This document shows, in pieces, positions 1 through 4,978 of a stretch of 7,251 nucleotides of DNA (positions within the stretch are counted from its first letter, which is position 1; every line of letters starts with the position of its first letter). The notes below the pieces were generated by a model. The model ran no database searches, was not told the origin of the DNA, and saw only the letters and a program-made list of their open reading frames with translations. This DNA comes from an uncultured bacterium (GTDB lineage: Bacteria; Patescibacteriota; Minisyncoccia; Spechtbacterales; HO2-43-30): the NCBI GenBank assembly GCA_913054525.1, contig CAJXHR010000027.1:1-7251 (forward strand). Direction: 5' to 3'. The position numbers and the translations under genes are program-made.

Positions 1-64
1 CTTGGTCAATCACGGACCCCATAAGCTCCTCCTCATCTGGTGGTAATTTCTCTGATTTTGACAT
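1..64 (-). CDS. 5' fragment of an unrecognised protein-coding gene, cut by the window edge
   Basis: An ATG at 64 (minus) opens a frame that stays open to the window edge, giving 21 residues starting MSKSEKLPPDEEELMGSVID. The composition is hydrophilic and acidic, as in many cytosolic protein N-termini. Upstream there is no convincing Shine-Dalgarno sequence, but a good promoter lies about 100 bases away (164-192), which supports a real gene. Too little is present to name a family. It could also be a chance opening, because 21 codons is weak evidence. Confidence 0.4.
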   Translation of the reverse strand, partial: MSKSEKLPPDEEELMGSVIDQ

Positions 65-163
65 AATAATAGAAGTACTAAATCTATATTGTCCCCTGCG
101 ACCTTTTGCTAGTTTTATCTATCATGAAATTATAAGATATTTGAATATGCGCAACCCAGTGCC

Positions 164-192
164 ATTATAAAACGACATGTGCAGCAATTCAA
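164..192 (-). promoter_or_regulatory. sigma70-type promoter for the leftward partial gene
   Basis: On the minus strand the -35 box TTGAAT (192-187) and a perfect -10 box TATAAT (169-164) are separated by exactly 17 bases. Transcription should start near 157, leaving a leader of about 93 nt before the ATG at 64. The -35 box lies just beyond the stop codon of the helicase gene, so no space is left for a separate helicase terminator and none is visible. Read-through from the helicase into the left gene is therefore possible. Confidence 0.55.
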
Positions 193-195
193 GCA

Positions 196-2067
196 TTAGT
201 CCAGCTCTATTACCGTCTCCTCCTCCGCCGGTATAAATTCTAGTAGATGCTCCGGTATATCGCGCAGGAACTCTGACGGCGGATTTGATTGCGTTTTGCC
301 AAATATCATTCTCCGCTGTGCAAAAAGCAGATACAAATGTTGTTTTGCGCGGGTGACTCCCACATAGCAGAGGCGGCGCTCTTCTTCAAGCTCGTCTTGG
401 CTTGCGCCAAAGAGAGCCCGTGCGTGCGGCAAAAGCCCCTGCTCGCATCCTGCGATAAATACAACAGGGAACTCAAGCCCCTTAGCCGCATGAAGCGTCA
501 TAAGATTTACGAGATCTTTTTCGTATTCCATATTATCCGTCTCTTGGGCGAGGGCAGCTTCTTCTATGAGCATGCGCGCGGCAGTTTGGGGGTCTTCGCT
601 GTCGTATCTTGCGCAAACAGACAAGAGCTCTCTCGCGTTGTCCCATCTCTCCTCCCCTTTCTCCGTGCCATCGCGTAATAATTCTTCGAATCCAGTATTT
701 TTGATGATATATTCTAATAGCTCTGTGATTTCAAGTTTTTTACTTTTTTCGCTGAAATCTTCAATAAGCATATTTATCTTTTCGGGCTTGAATCTTGCCC
801 CTGTTGTGACTTTAAAAAATTTTGCGGGCAGATCATGCACTCTGCTCCTCGCCATCTCGTCATTGGGATTCAAGCACAACCTTAGCCATGCCAGTATGTC
901 TTTTATCTCTTTTCTCTGATAAAATTTTATTCCGCCTATTATTTTATAGGGAAATCCGCTTCGCAGGAAGGACTCTTCAATAGCTCTTGACTGGGCGTTT
1001 GTGCGATATAGTACTACAAAATCTTTTAGCGCGAGCCCTTTCTCGCGAATATGTCGCTCAATCTGATATAGTATAAAGTCCCCCTCCCCCATCTCGTCCT
1101 CCGCCTCTTTTATCACAACGGGGTCGCCCTTGCCTTTTTCTGTCCATAGTTTTTTTTCTTTTCGGTTTGTGTTTTGCGAGATTATGCTGTCTGCGGCATC
1201 AAGGATATTTTGCACCGATCTATAGTTTTGTCCCAGTGTTATGATTGTGGCGCCAGGCCAGTCCTGCTCAAAATTTAAAATATTCCTGTAGTCCGCTCCC
1301 CTGAATGAATATATGGACTGGTCCAGGTCGCCTATGCAATAAAGATTTTTGTGTATTTGCGCAAGAGAATTTGCTATTTTATACTGCGAAAGGTTTGTAT
1401 CCTGAAACTCATCAATGAGCACATATTTAAATTGCGATTGGTATTTGCCGAGGATCCGGGGATTTTCTTCAAAGAGCTCTACGGTCTTCATTAAAAGATC
1501 GTCAAAATCCATGGCGTTTTGTTTTTTTAGCGTCTGCCGGTACTGGGAATATACCCTATGGACTTCTTTGCGGAACGGGTCATCCGCCTCTATTTCATAA
1601 TCTTCCGGATAGACAAGGTCATCCTTTAGGGAAGATATGGTTGAGCGGATTTTTGAAGGGTTGAATTGCTTTTGGTCTATAGAAAGATCCCGCATGATGC
1701 TTTTTATGAGCTTTAAGGCATCTTCTTCGTCGTATATGGTGAAGTTCGGCGTATATCCGAGCGCGTGCGCTTCTTTGCGCAGCATGCGGGCACAAATACT
1801 GTGGAAAGTGCCTATGAGGGGCTGAAAGCTGCCGGACGAATCCCCTATAAGTTTAGATACCCTCATTTTCATTTCTTCTGCCGCTTTATTGGTGAAAGTA
1901 ACCGCAAGAATGTTTTGCGGACGCACTCCCTTTGAAATAAGGTATGCTATGCGGTGTGTGAGGGCTTTGGTTTTGCCAGATCCGGGGCCCGCAATCACTA
2001 AAACAGGCCCTGATATTGTTTCCACGGCCTCTTTTTGCTTCGGATTTAGGTCTTCTAAGATGTTCAT
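196..2067 (-). CDS. uvrD: UvrD/PcrA/Rep-type superfamily 1A DNA helicase
   Basis: This is a complete ATP-dependent 3'-5' DNA helicase of 623 residues, a family that unwinds DNA in nucleotide-excision and mismatch repair and clears stalled replication or recombination intermediates in the cytosol. All signature motifs are present in order: Q motif (LNPKQKEAV, 7-15), Walker A GPGSGKT (27-33), motif Ia TFTNKAAEEM (57-66), motif Ib GTFHS (86-90), Walker B DEFQDTN (219-225), motif III GDLDQSIYSFRGA (246-258), motif IV NYRS (281-284), motif V TLHAAKGLEF (524-533) and motif VI EEERRLCYVGVTRAK (561-575). It is about 100 residues shorter than typical UvrD/PcrA (around 720). The 2B-region segment between residues 403 and 471 looks reduced, and the C-terminal extension found in PcrA is missing. 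The ATG at 2067 has no Shine-Dalgarno sequence, but a promoter lies just upstream. Whether it is the UvrD or PcrA orthologue cannot be settled from sequence reading. Confidence 0.96.
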   Translation of the reverse strand: MNILEDLNPKQKEAVETISGPVLVIAGPGSGKTKALTHRIAYLISKGVRPQNILAVTFTNKAAEEMKMRVSKLIGDSSGSFQPLIGTFHSICARMLRKEAHALGYTPNFTIYDEEDALKLIKSIMRDLSIDQKQFNPSKIRSTISSLKDDLVYPEDYEIEADDPFRKEVHRVYSQYRQTLKKQNAMDFDDLLMKTVELFEENPRILGKYQSQFKYVLIDEFQDTNLSQYKIANSLAQIHKNLYCIGDLDQSIYSFRGADYRNILNFEQDWPGATIITLGQNYRSVQNILDAADSIISQNTNRKEKKLWTEKGKGDPVVIKEAEDEMGEGDFILYQIERHIREKGLALKDFVVLYRTNAQSRAIEESFLRSGFPYKIIGGIKFYQRKEIKDILAWLRLCLNPNDEMARSRVHDLPAKFFKVTTGARFKPEKINMLIEDFSEKSKKLEITELLEYIIKNTGFEELLRDGTEKGEERWDNARELLSVCARYDSEDPQTAARMLIEEAALAQETDNMEYEKDLVNLMTLHAAKGLEFPVVFIAGCEQGLLPHARALFGASQDELEEERRLCYVGVTRAKQHLYLLFAQRRMIFGKTQSNPPSEFLRDIPEHLLEFIPAEEETVIELD

Positions 2068-2075
2068 TATACTTT

Positions 2076-2104
2076 ACTATAGTTCACATTGCCTTGCTTG
2101 ACAA
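2076..2104 (-). promoter_or_regulatory. helicase promoter, predicted to give a leaderless mRNA
   Basis: On the minus strand TTGTCA (2104-2099) and TATAGT (2081-2076) are separated by exactly 17 bases. Counting 6-8 bases from the -10 box puts the start of transcription at about 2070-2068, within one to three bases of the helicase ATG (2067). This agrees with the absence of any Shine-Dalgarno sequence before that ATG. The -35 box overlaps the rightward promoter's -35 box. Confidence 0.55.
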
Positions 2105-2126
2105 AAAGGCCCGCGAGGACTAGCAT
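2098..2126 (+). promoter_or_regulatory. sigma70-type promoter for the LysM/M23 peptidase gene
   Basis: A perfect -35 box TTGACA (2098-2103) is followed after 17 bases by TAGCAT (2121-2126, four of six consensus bases). Transcription should start near 2133, about 180 bases before the ATG at 2312. The -35 hexamer overlaps the opposing helicase -35 box, so the two polymerases probably cannot bind at the same time. Confidence 0.5.
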
Positions 2127-2160
2127 AGAATCATCAGCCAAAGCAGGCTGTTTTTGTTTT

Positions 2161-2189
2161 CCGCCCAAGGCGGACCCGCCTCTGGCGGG
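2161..2189. repeat. tandem GC-rich palindromes (CPR-type interspersed element)
   Basis: There are two adjacent perfect hairpins: CCGCC-CAA-GGCGG (2161-2173) and CCCGCC-TCT-GGCGGG (2175-2189). They are much richer in GC than the surrounding AT-rich spacer. No U-tract follows on either strand, so they are not good intrinsic terminators. Related short palindromes occur at 4980-5018 and 6709-6734, and similar elements are common in Patescibacteria genomes (from memory, not checked). In the rightward mRNA this would be a strong structure in the leader of the peptidase gene. Confidence 0.6.
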
Positions 2190-2311
2190 AGTATATTACT
2201 ATTCGTAAAATCCGTACAATAAAATTTTCCGAGATTTGCGGTATATTACTCGGCATTTCTCTCAATCCTATAAGGAGAAAGTGGGTTTTTGGTTTTACCC
2301 CGCTTTTTTTA

Positions 2312-3337
2312 ATGGCTACTGTTTTTCTTAGCCCAATTTTGATTGTGATTGGCAATAATAGCGCGGAAGGAGGAGGACGCCTCGAAGAGGTTGTTTCGGG
2401 CGCATTGGGGCCGGCTCAAGGAGGTCCGATAACTCAGTCCGCGTCAATTGTATTTTTGAGCGGTGTTAGAAATGCAAATACCGAGCAGTTGTATACGACA
2501 AATGCCTTTTATGGATATGGAGGAGGACCCACAGAGCCATCGCTTGCTTCAGCGATGGGGGGATCTCTCCTGAAACAATCCTCTCCCCTTACGATTGCCT
2601 CCGCCGAAAACGTCCGCACAAACATTGTAAAATATACCGTTAAACCCGGAGATGTGCCCTCTGTAATCGCGGCATCTTTCGGTATTACGGCAAACACACT
2701 TTTCTGGGCAAATAATTTGTCCGACGGCGAGCTTATACGGCCGGGAGATGAGCTTATTATTCTGCCGGTATCCGGAGTAAGGTACAAGGTGAAGCGCGGC
2801 GACACAATCTCGGGGATTGCCGCAGAATATAAAGGAAAAATGGACGAAATAATTGTGTTTAACCGGCTGGACGAGGCCGGCGGGATTATTGCCGGGGACT
2901 ACATCGTCATACCGGATGGAGAGATGCCCGTAAGAAGATATAGTAGGGGATACGCTGCCCGGTACGCGCCTTATTCACAAAACCTGGACAATCTTTTTAT
3001 ACATCCTACAGCCGGAATCGGGTATAAATCGCGAGGCCTTCATCCTCACAACGCCGTGGACGTCGCAGCTTCATGCTGGACCCCGATATATGCCGCGGCT
3101 GCCGGCAGGGTGGCGATATCGGATGGATACGGATGGAACGGAGGATACGGTAAGTACGTGAAAATAGATCATGGAAATGGAGTCGGTACGCTATATTCTC
3201 ACAATATACAAAACGAGGTTTCTGCCGGGCAGAGCGTTCTTCAGGGACAGCTTATTGCCTACATGGGCTCCACAGGCCGCTCTACCGGCTGCCACGTGCA
3301 CTGGGAAGTGTTTGGAGCGCTGAATCCATTGAGATAA
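2312..3337 (+). CDS. secreted or membrane-anchored LysM-LysM-M23 peptidoglycan endopeptidase
   Basis: The 341-residue frame encodes a cell-envelope zinc peptidase that should bind peptidoglycan and cut its peptide cross-links. Residues 2-14 are hydrophobic (signal or anchor). Two LysM domains follow, at about 107-151 (KYTVKPGDVPSVIA...) and 157-201 (YKVKRGDTISGIAAEY...). The M23 (LytM/lysostaphin-like) domain is at about 228-341. Zinc ligands H246 and D250 (HNAVD) and H330 of HVH are present, as are the catalytic histidines H297 (YSHN) and H328, so it looks active rather than degenerate. ATG 2312 is the only standard start codon, but it has no Shine-Dalgarno sequence, and the upstream in-frame sequence encodes a basic NPIRRKWVFGF segment that would complete a normal signal anchor. 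The true N-terminus may lie upstream, perhaps at ATT 2201. Regulation is probably from the promoter at 2098-2126. Confidence 0.93.
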   Translation: MATVFLSPILIVIGNNSAEGGGRLEEVVSGALGPAQGGPITQSASIVFLSGVRNANTEQLYTTNAFYGYGGGPTEPSLASAMGGSLLKQSSPLTIASAENVRTNIVKYTVKPGDVPSVIAASFGITANTLFWANNLSDGELIRPGDELIILPVSGVRYKVKRGDTISGIAAEYKGKMDEIIVFNRLDEAGGIIAGDYIVIPDGEMPVRRYSRGYAARYAPYSQNLDNLFIHPTAGIGYKSRGLHPHNAVDVAASCWTPIYAAAAGRVAISDGYGWNGGYGKYVKIDHGNGVGTLYSHNIQNEVSAGQSVLQGQLIAYMGSTGRSTGCHVHWEVFGALNPLR

Positions 3338-3338
3338 C

Positions 3339-3360
3339 AACTGACAAAAATAAGTCAGTT
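3339..3360 (+). terminator. weak stem-loop after the M23 peptidase gene
   Basis: AACTGAC (3339-3345) pairs perfectly with GTCAGTT (3354-3360) around an A-rich loop of eight bases, two bases after the stop codon. The stem is short and AT-rich, and the following sequence (ATACTTGTATT) has only scattered T. It may be a weak or leaky terminator, or a 3'-end stabiliser that allows the next gene to be co-transcribed. Confidence 0.3.
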
Positions 3361-3401
3361 ATACTTGTATTAGAACTTTTTGCAAAGCAGCGAGGTTTAT
3401 T

Positions 3402-3662
3402 ATGATGAGAGAAGAAGATGTCTTCGGAAGTTGCGATGATTATCTGGCTTGGGCCGCGGAAGAGAGGGATGTCGATAAACAGATGTATTATTTGGAGAGA
3501 GCCCGCGCGCTAGACCCCGGTCGCATAGAAGATGTATTAAGAGTAGCTGTTGGTTCGCAGAATTTATCACCAAGAACACCCGGGAAAGCCTATATACAGG
3601 AGCTAAGGAGACTTGTAAGAAATAAAAAAAGAAGAGAGAAAAGAAAAAAGGAGCAAAAATAA
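3402..3662 (+). CDS. small protein with a TPR-like N-terminus and Lys/Arg-rich tail, function unknown
   Basis: The product has 86 residues. GAGG (3392-3395) lies six bases before the first ATG (3402) or nine before the second (3405), one of the few recognisable ribosome-binding sites in this window, which supports translation. Residues 14-41 read like a helical hairpin ending in ERARALDPGR, which resembles the end of a tetratricopeptide motif; a single unit is only suggestive. The last 18 residues contain 12 Lys/Arg (69-86), a typical disordered nucleic-acid- or ribosome-binding tail. It follows the M23 gene by 64 bases on the same strand and ends inside a strong terminator. I do not recognise a family. 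Coding is likely but unproven, because an overlapping opposite-strand frame also exists. Confidence 0.6.
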   Translation: MMREEDVFGSCDDYLAWAAEERDVDKQMYYLERARALDPGRIEDVLRVAVGSQNLSPRTPGKAYIQELRRLVRNKKRREKRKKEQK

Positions 3663-3691
3663 ATGGCCCGGCTACATGCCTGGCCATTTTT
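3661..3691. terminator. bidirectional intrinsic terminator between convergent genes
   Basis: AAATGGCC (3661-3668) pairs with GGCCATTT (3682-3689). A C/T mismatch and a further GGC/GCC (3670-3672, 3678-3680) close on the loop TACAT. Rightward, the stem runs into TTTTT (3687-3691). Leftward, it is followed by ATTTTTG. It overlaps the stop codon of the small basic protein and lies 24 bases beyond the stop of the leftward 118-residue gene, so it can serve both transcripts. Confidence 0.85.
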
Positions 3692-3714
3692 GTATTATCG
3701 TAATTCGATATTAT

Positions 3715-4071
3715 TTAGTACACCTTCCACTCGCCATCAATATATTCAGCAACGTCATGTCCACCGACTGGCATGTCGCCATCAAAAAAAGTAACATAAA
3801 TTTTTGTAGCTGACGCACTCCCTTGTTCGTATGTGCCTTTTTTCATATATGTATACTCGGTGCCCTCACCGATTTTGATATCCCAGAGATAAAGACCATC
3901 CCCATCTTCCATAACTCGGATATCCTCGTAATCTCCACCCTCAACTAACTGTTCAAATACTGAACGTACCCCCTCCATAGTGGGGATAGTTTCAGGCCCC
4001 TTCTCTTCGCGAGCTACTCCACCATCCTCTTTCTCCTCTTGGGGACTTTCGAATTTTGAATATTTTGCCAT
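3715..4071 (-). CDS. small acidic protein coupled to the dksA-like gene, function unknown
   Basis: The product has 118 residues. The first 30 are charged and probably disordered (many E and K). The remainder alternates polar and hydrophobic or aromatic residues (YLWDIKIG, TKIYVTFFDG, YIDGEWKVY) as in a small beta-rich domain. There is no signal peptide, membrane segment or cysteine, so it is probably cytosolic. It starts four bases after the stop of the dksA-like gene and has no clear Shine-Dalgarno sequence, so it is probably translated by coupling on the same mRNA. The terminator at 3661-3691 ends the unit. I do not recognise the family; its constant pairing with dksA in related genomes would be the main clue to its role. 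Confidence 0.75.
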   Translation of the reverse strand: MAKYSKFESPQEEKEDGGVAREEKGPETIPTMEGVRSVFEQLVEGGDYEDIRVMEDGDGLYLWDIKIGEGTEYTYMKKGTYEQGSASATKIYVTFFDGDMPVGGHDVAEYIDGEWKVY

Positions 4072-4075
4072 ACTT

Positions 4076-4444
4076 TTATTTTTTACATTTTAGGCAGAGA
4101 TCCGCTTCGGGATACGCCTCTAAGCGCTTTTGGGGTATCTTTGCCTCGCAGCCTGAACAATTGCCGTATGTGCCTCGCTTGATGCGGCCGAGGGCTTCGC
4201 TTATGGCCTTAAGGCGCAATTCATACGAATGCTCAACCGGCAGCCGCGTCAAGTATTCTGTCACTGCATCTGCCTCTTCTTCGAGATTGACATTAGGGTC
4301 TTCCCGGCTGTATTCGGGAAATTTGCTGTCCCAATCCCCTTTGAGGGTGGGGTCCTTTTTCGCAAAGGTATTAAGCGAGGCCTCCAGATCTGTCTTTGTT
4401 TTTTCTAACTCTTCTTTAAATTTTTTGAGATCACTTTTGGTCAT
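4076..4444 (-). CDS. dksA: DksA/TraR-family zinc-finger protein
   Basis: The product has 122 residues when started at ATG 4444. An N-terminal charged helix-rich, coiled-coil region (MTKSDLKKFKEELEKTK...) is followed by the conserved C-terminal zinc finger with four cysteines, C96-x2-C99 and C117-x2-C120 (CSGC ... CLKC), preceded by GTYGNC as in family members. DksA/TraR proteins enter the RNA polymerase secondary channel and tune initiation, often with ppGpp; the acidic stretch around residues 55-61 (EEEADAV) may correspond to the functional coiled-coil tip, which is inference. The frame continues upstream to 4555, but that start lies within the -35 box of the gene's own promoter, so the added 37 residues cannot be made from that transcript, and they do not resemble DksA. 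The Shine-Dalgarno sequence is weak. The gene is in a unit with the downstream 118-residue protein. Confidence 0.92.
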   Translation of the reverse strand: MTKSDLKKFKEELEKTKTDLEASLNTFAKKDPTLKGDWDSKFPEYSREDPNVNLEEEADAVTEYLTRLPVEHSYELRLKAISEALGRIKRGTYGNCSGCEAKIPQKRLEAYPEADLCLKCKK

Positions 4445-4520
4445 GCGCCATTTTTGCCCAAATCTTCGATTTGGACGCAAAAATGAGCGTCCAGCATCGA
4501 ATATGCTGGGTACCTTATTA
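4445..4520 (-). promoter_or_regulatory. structured 5' leader of the dksA-like mRNA with alternative hairpins
   Basis: About 76 nt separate the predicted start of transcription (near 4520) from the ATG (4444), and nearly all can pair. Stem A: 4503-4509 with 4491-4497 (7 bp). Stem B: 4487-4493 with 4472-4478 (7 bp, TGGACGC). Stem C: 4477-4485 with 4449-4457, continued by 4469-4474 with 4458-4463 (15 bp with a two-base bulge), extendable by 4487-4490 with 4445-4448. B overlaps both A and C, so A+C and B are mutually exclusive. The loops of A (ATTCG) and C (CGAAG) are complementary over four bases. Stem C ends directly at the start codon. Function is inferred; the structure is read directly. Confidence 0.5.
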
Positions 4521-4526
4521 TCTTGT

Positions 4527-4555
4527 ATTATAGCAATAAAAAAAAGAGCTGCCAA
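4527..4555 (-). promoter_or_regulatory. strong sigma70-type promoter of the dksA-like gene
   Basis: On the minus strand TTGGCA (4555-4550) and a perfect TATAAT (4532-4527) are 17 bases apart. Its start point is near 4520. The -35 box forms part of the 3' arm of the upstream RNA's terminator, and the terminator's T-run forms half of the promoter spacer. This promoter fixes the dksA start at 4444 rather than 4555. Confidence 0.75.
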
Positions 4556-4569
4556 CAGAGGTTAGCAGC
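4538..4569 (-). terminator. intrinsic terminator of the structured RNA
   Basis: On the minus strand GCTGCTAAC (4569-4561) pairs with GTTGGCAGC (4556-4548) in nine base pairs including one G-U. The loop is CTCT, and TC plus eight T (4545-4538) follow. On the plus strand the same position is a C/A mismatch and no T-run follows, so the element works only leftward. Confidence 0.88.
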
Positions 4570-4889
4570 GTGGGAAGATTAACTTCCCGAAGATGTGCGT
4601 ACGCGATAGTAATAAGATGAGGCCTTGATTCGGGCAAAGGCCTGTCTGCGCCGGGACATAGCGCAGATAAGTAAGCAAAAGAACAAAGTTTGGCCTCTCA
4701 AAGACCCAGTGTACCTCTCTCCTTAGGTGATGTGGAGGCCTTGGGCCTTTGAGAGGAGCCGTGTGCTCCGGTTCCGCCATTTGGCGGATTGTGGAGCTAA
4801 GCTCTTGCCGGTCATCGGGGATTCCTTCTTTCAAGGGATGTTAGATGATCAGCGAGAGCTAAGGAACTATAGGATCAGTTGTAGATCCT
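4538..4889 (-). ncRNA. independent, highly structured non-coding RNA of unknown family (about 350 nt)
   Basis: The stretch has its own promoter (4896-4924) and a perfect intrinsic terminator (4538-4569). The leftward transcript folds into many strong stems: 4884-4891 with 4869-4876 at the 5' end (8 bp, first base at or just before the start); CCTT/AAGG inside TCATC/GATGA (4848-4812); TCCGCC/GGCGGA (4788-4773); GGAGC/GCTCC (4769-4755); a 14-bp long-range stem 4743-4756 with 4694-4707 containing one G-U; TCTGCGC/GCGCAGA (4667-4645); AGGCCTT/AAGGCCT (4643-4620); GGGAAG/CTTCCC (4588-4572). The only long frame (4834-4562) begins with TTG, encodes an implausible protein and runs into the terminator. 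It does not show the conserved cores I would expect of RNase P RNA, tmRNA, SRP RNA or 6S RNA. It could also be a long attenuated leader for the dksA-like gene. The 5' end is predicted only. Confidence 0.7.
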
Positions 4890-4895
4890 ATTTAT

Positions 4896-4924
4896 AGAAT
4901 AAGGCGAGACAGTGCCTTTGTCAA
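4896..4924 (-). promoter_or_regulatory. sigma70-type promoter of the structured RNA
   Basis: On the minus strand a perfect -35 box TTGACA (4924-4919) and the -10 box TATTCT (4901-4896, four of six consensus bases) are separated by exactly 17 bases. Transcription should start near 4889, at the base of the RNA's first hairpin. The promoter lies 44 bases beyond the stop codon of the nucleotidyltransferase gene, where no terminator is visible. Confidence 0.7.
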
Positions 4925-4954
4925 GTATATTATATGGGGATAAATTGGGGACAA

Positions 4955-4978
4955 TTTAAGACATTATTTAAGACATTA
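4955..4978. repeat. perfect 12-bp tandem duplication over the nucleotidyltransferase stop codon
   Basis: TTTAAGACATTA occurs twice without a gap (4955-4966 and 4967-4978). The first copy lies just after the gene and the second contains the stop codon (4968-4970). An inverted match, TGTCTTAAATT at 5014-5024, pairs with AATTTAAGACA at 4953-4963, so the duplication forms one flank of the neighbouring palindrome. Confidence 0.8.

Noticed and set aside
84..125. Thirteen-codon frame in the leader of the left partial gene (ATG 125, minus)
   Set aside because: It is too short, has no ribosome-binding site and shows no recognisable leader-peptide feature.
289..2101. Several plus-strand frames of 61-129 codons opposite the helicase
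   Set aside because: They lie antisense to a fully conserved helicase, have no ribosome-binding sites and show no recognisable domains.
2281..2331. Short frame starting GTG 2281 behind AAGGAG (2272-2277)
   Set aside because: The spacing of three bases is too short, the frame has only 16 codons, and AGG AGA is better explained as Arg codons of the peptidase's possible N-terminal extension.
3400..3687. Ninety-five-codon minus-strand frame opposite the small basic protein
   Set aside because: Its start is inside the bidirectional terminator, and the plus-strand frame has a ribosome-binding site and a sensible composition. The reverse choice cannot be fully excluded.
4445..4555. Thirty-seven-residue N-terminal extension of the DksA-like protein
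   Set aside because: Its start codon lies in the -35 box of the gene's own promoter, and the encoded residues do not resemble the family; ATG 4444 fits the normal length.
4056..4565. Long plus-strand frame opposite the dksA-like gene
   Set aside because: It is the antisense shadow of a gene with a clear zinc-finger signature, promoter and terminator.
4764..4780. Possible T-box-like string (TGGCGGAACCGG) in the structured RNA
   Set aside because: The match to the T-box consensus is poor, it lies about 200 bases from the terminator, and it is explained by the adjacent TCCGCC/GGCGGA hairpin.
4562..4834. Ninety-codon minus-strand frame inside the structured RNA
   Set aside because: It begins with TTG without a ribosome-binding site, its composition (many Pro, Arg, His with isolated hydrophobic runs) is not protein-like, it crosses every hairpin and it ends inside the intrinsic terminator.
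4538..4889. RNase P RNA, tmRNA, SRP RNA or 6S RNA
   Set aside because: I found no RNase P core (GAGGAAAGTCC-like), no tRNA-like ends or tag frame, no GGAAGCAG-type SRP loop and no single long rod as in 6S RNA. A covariance-model search would be decisive.
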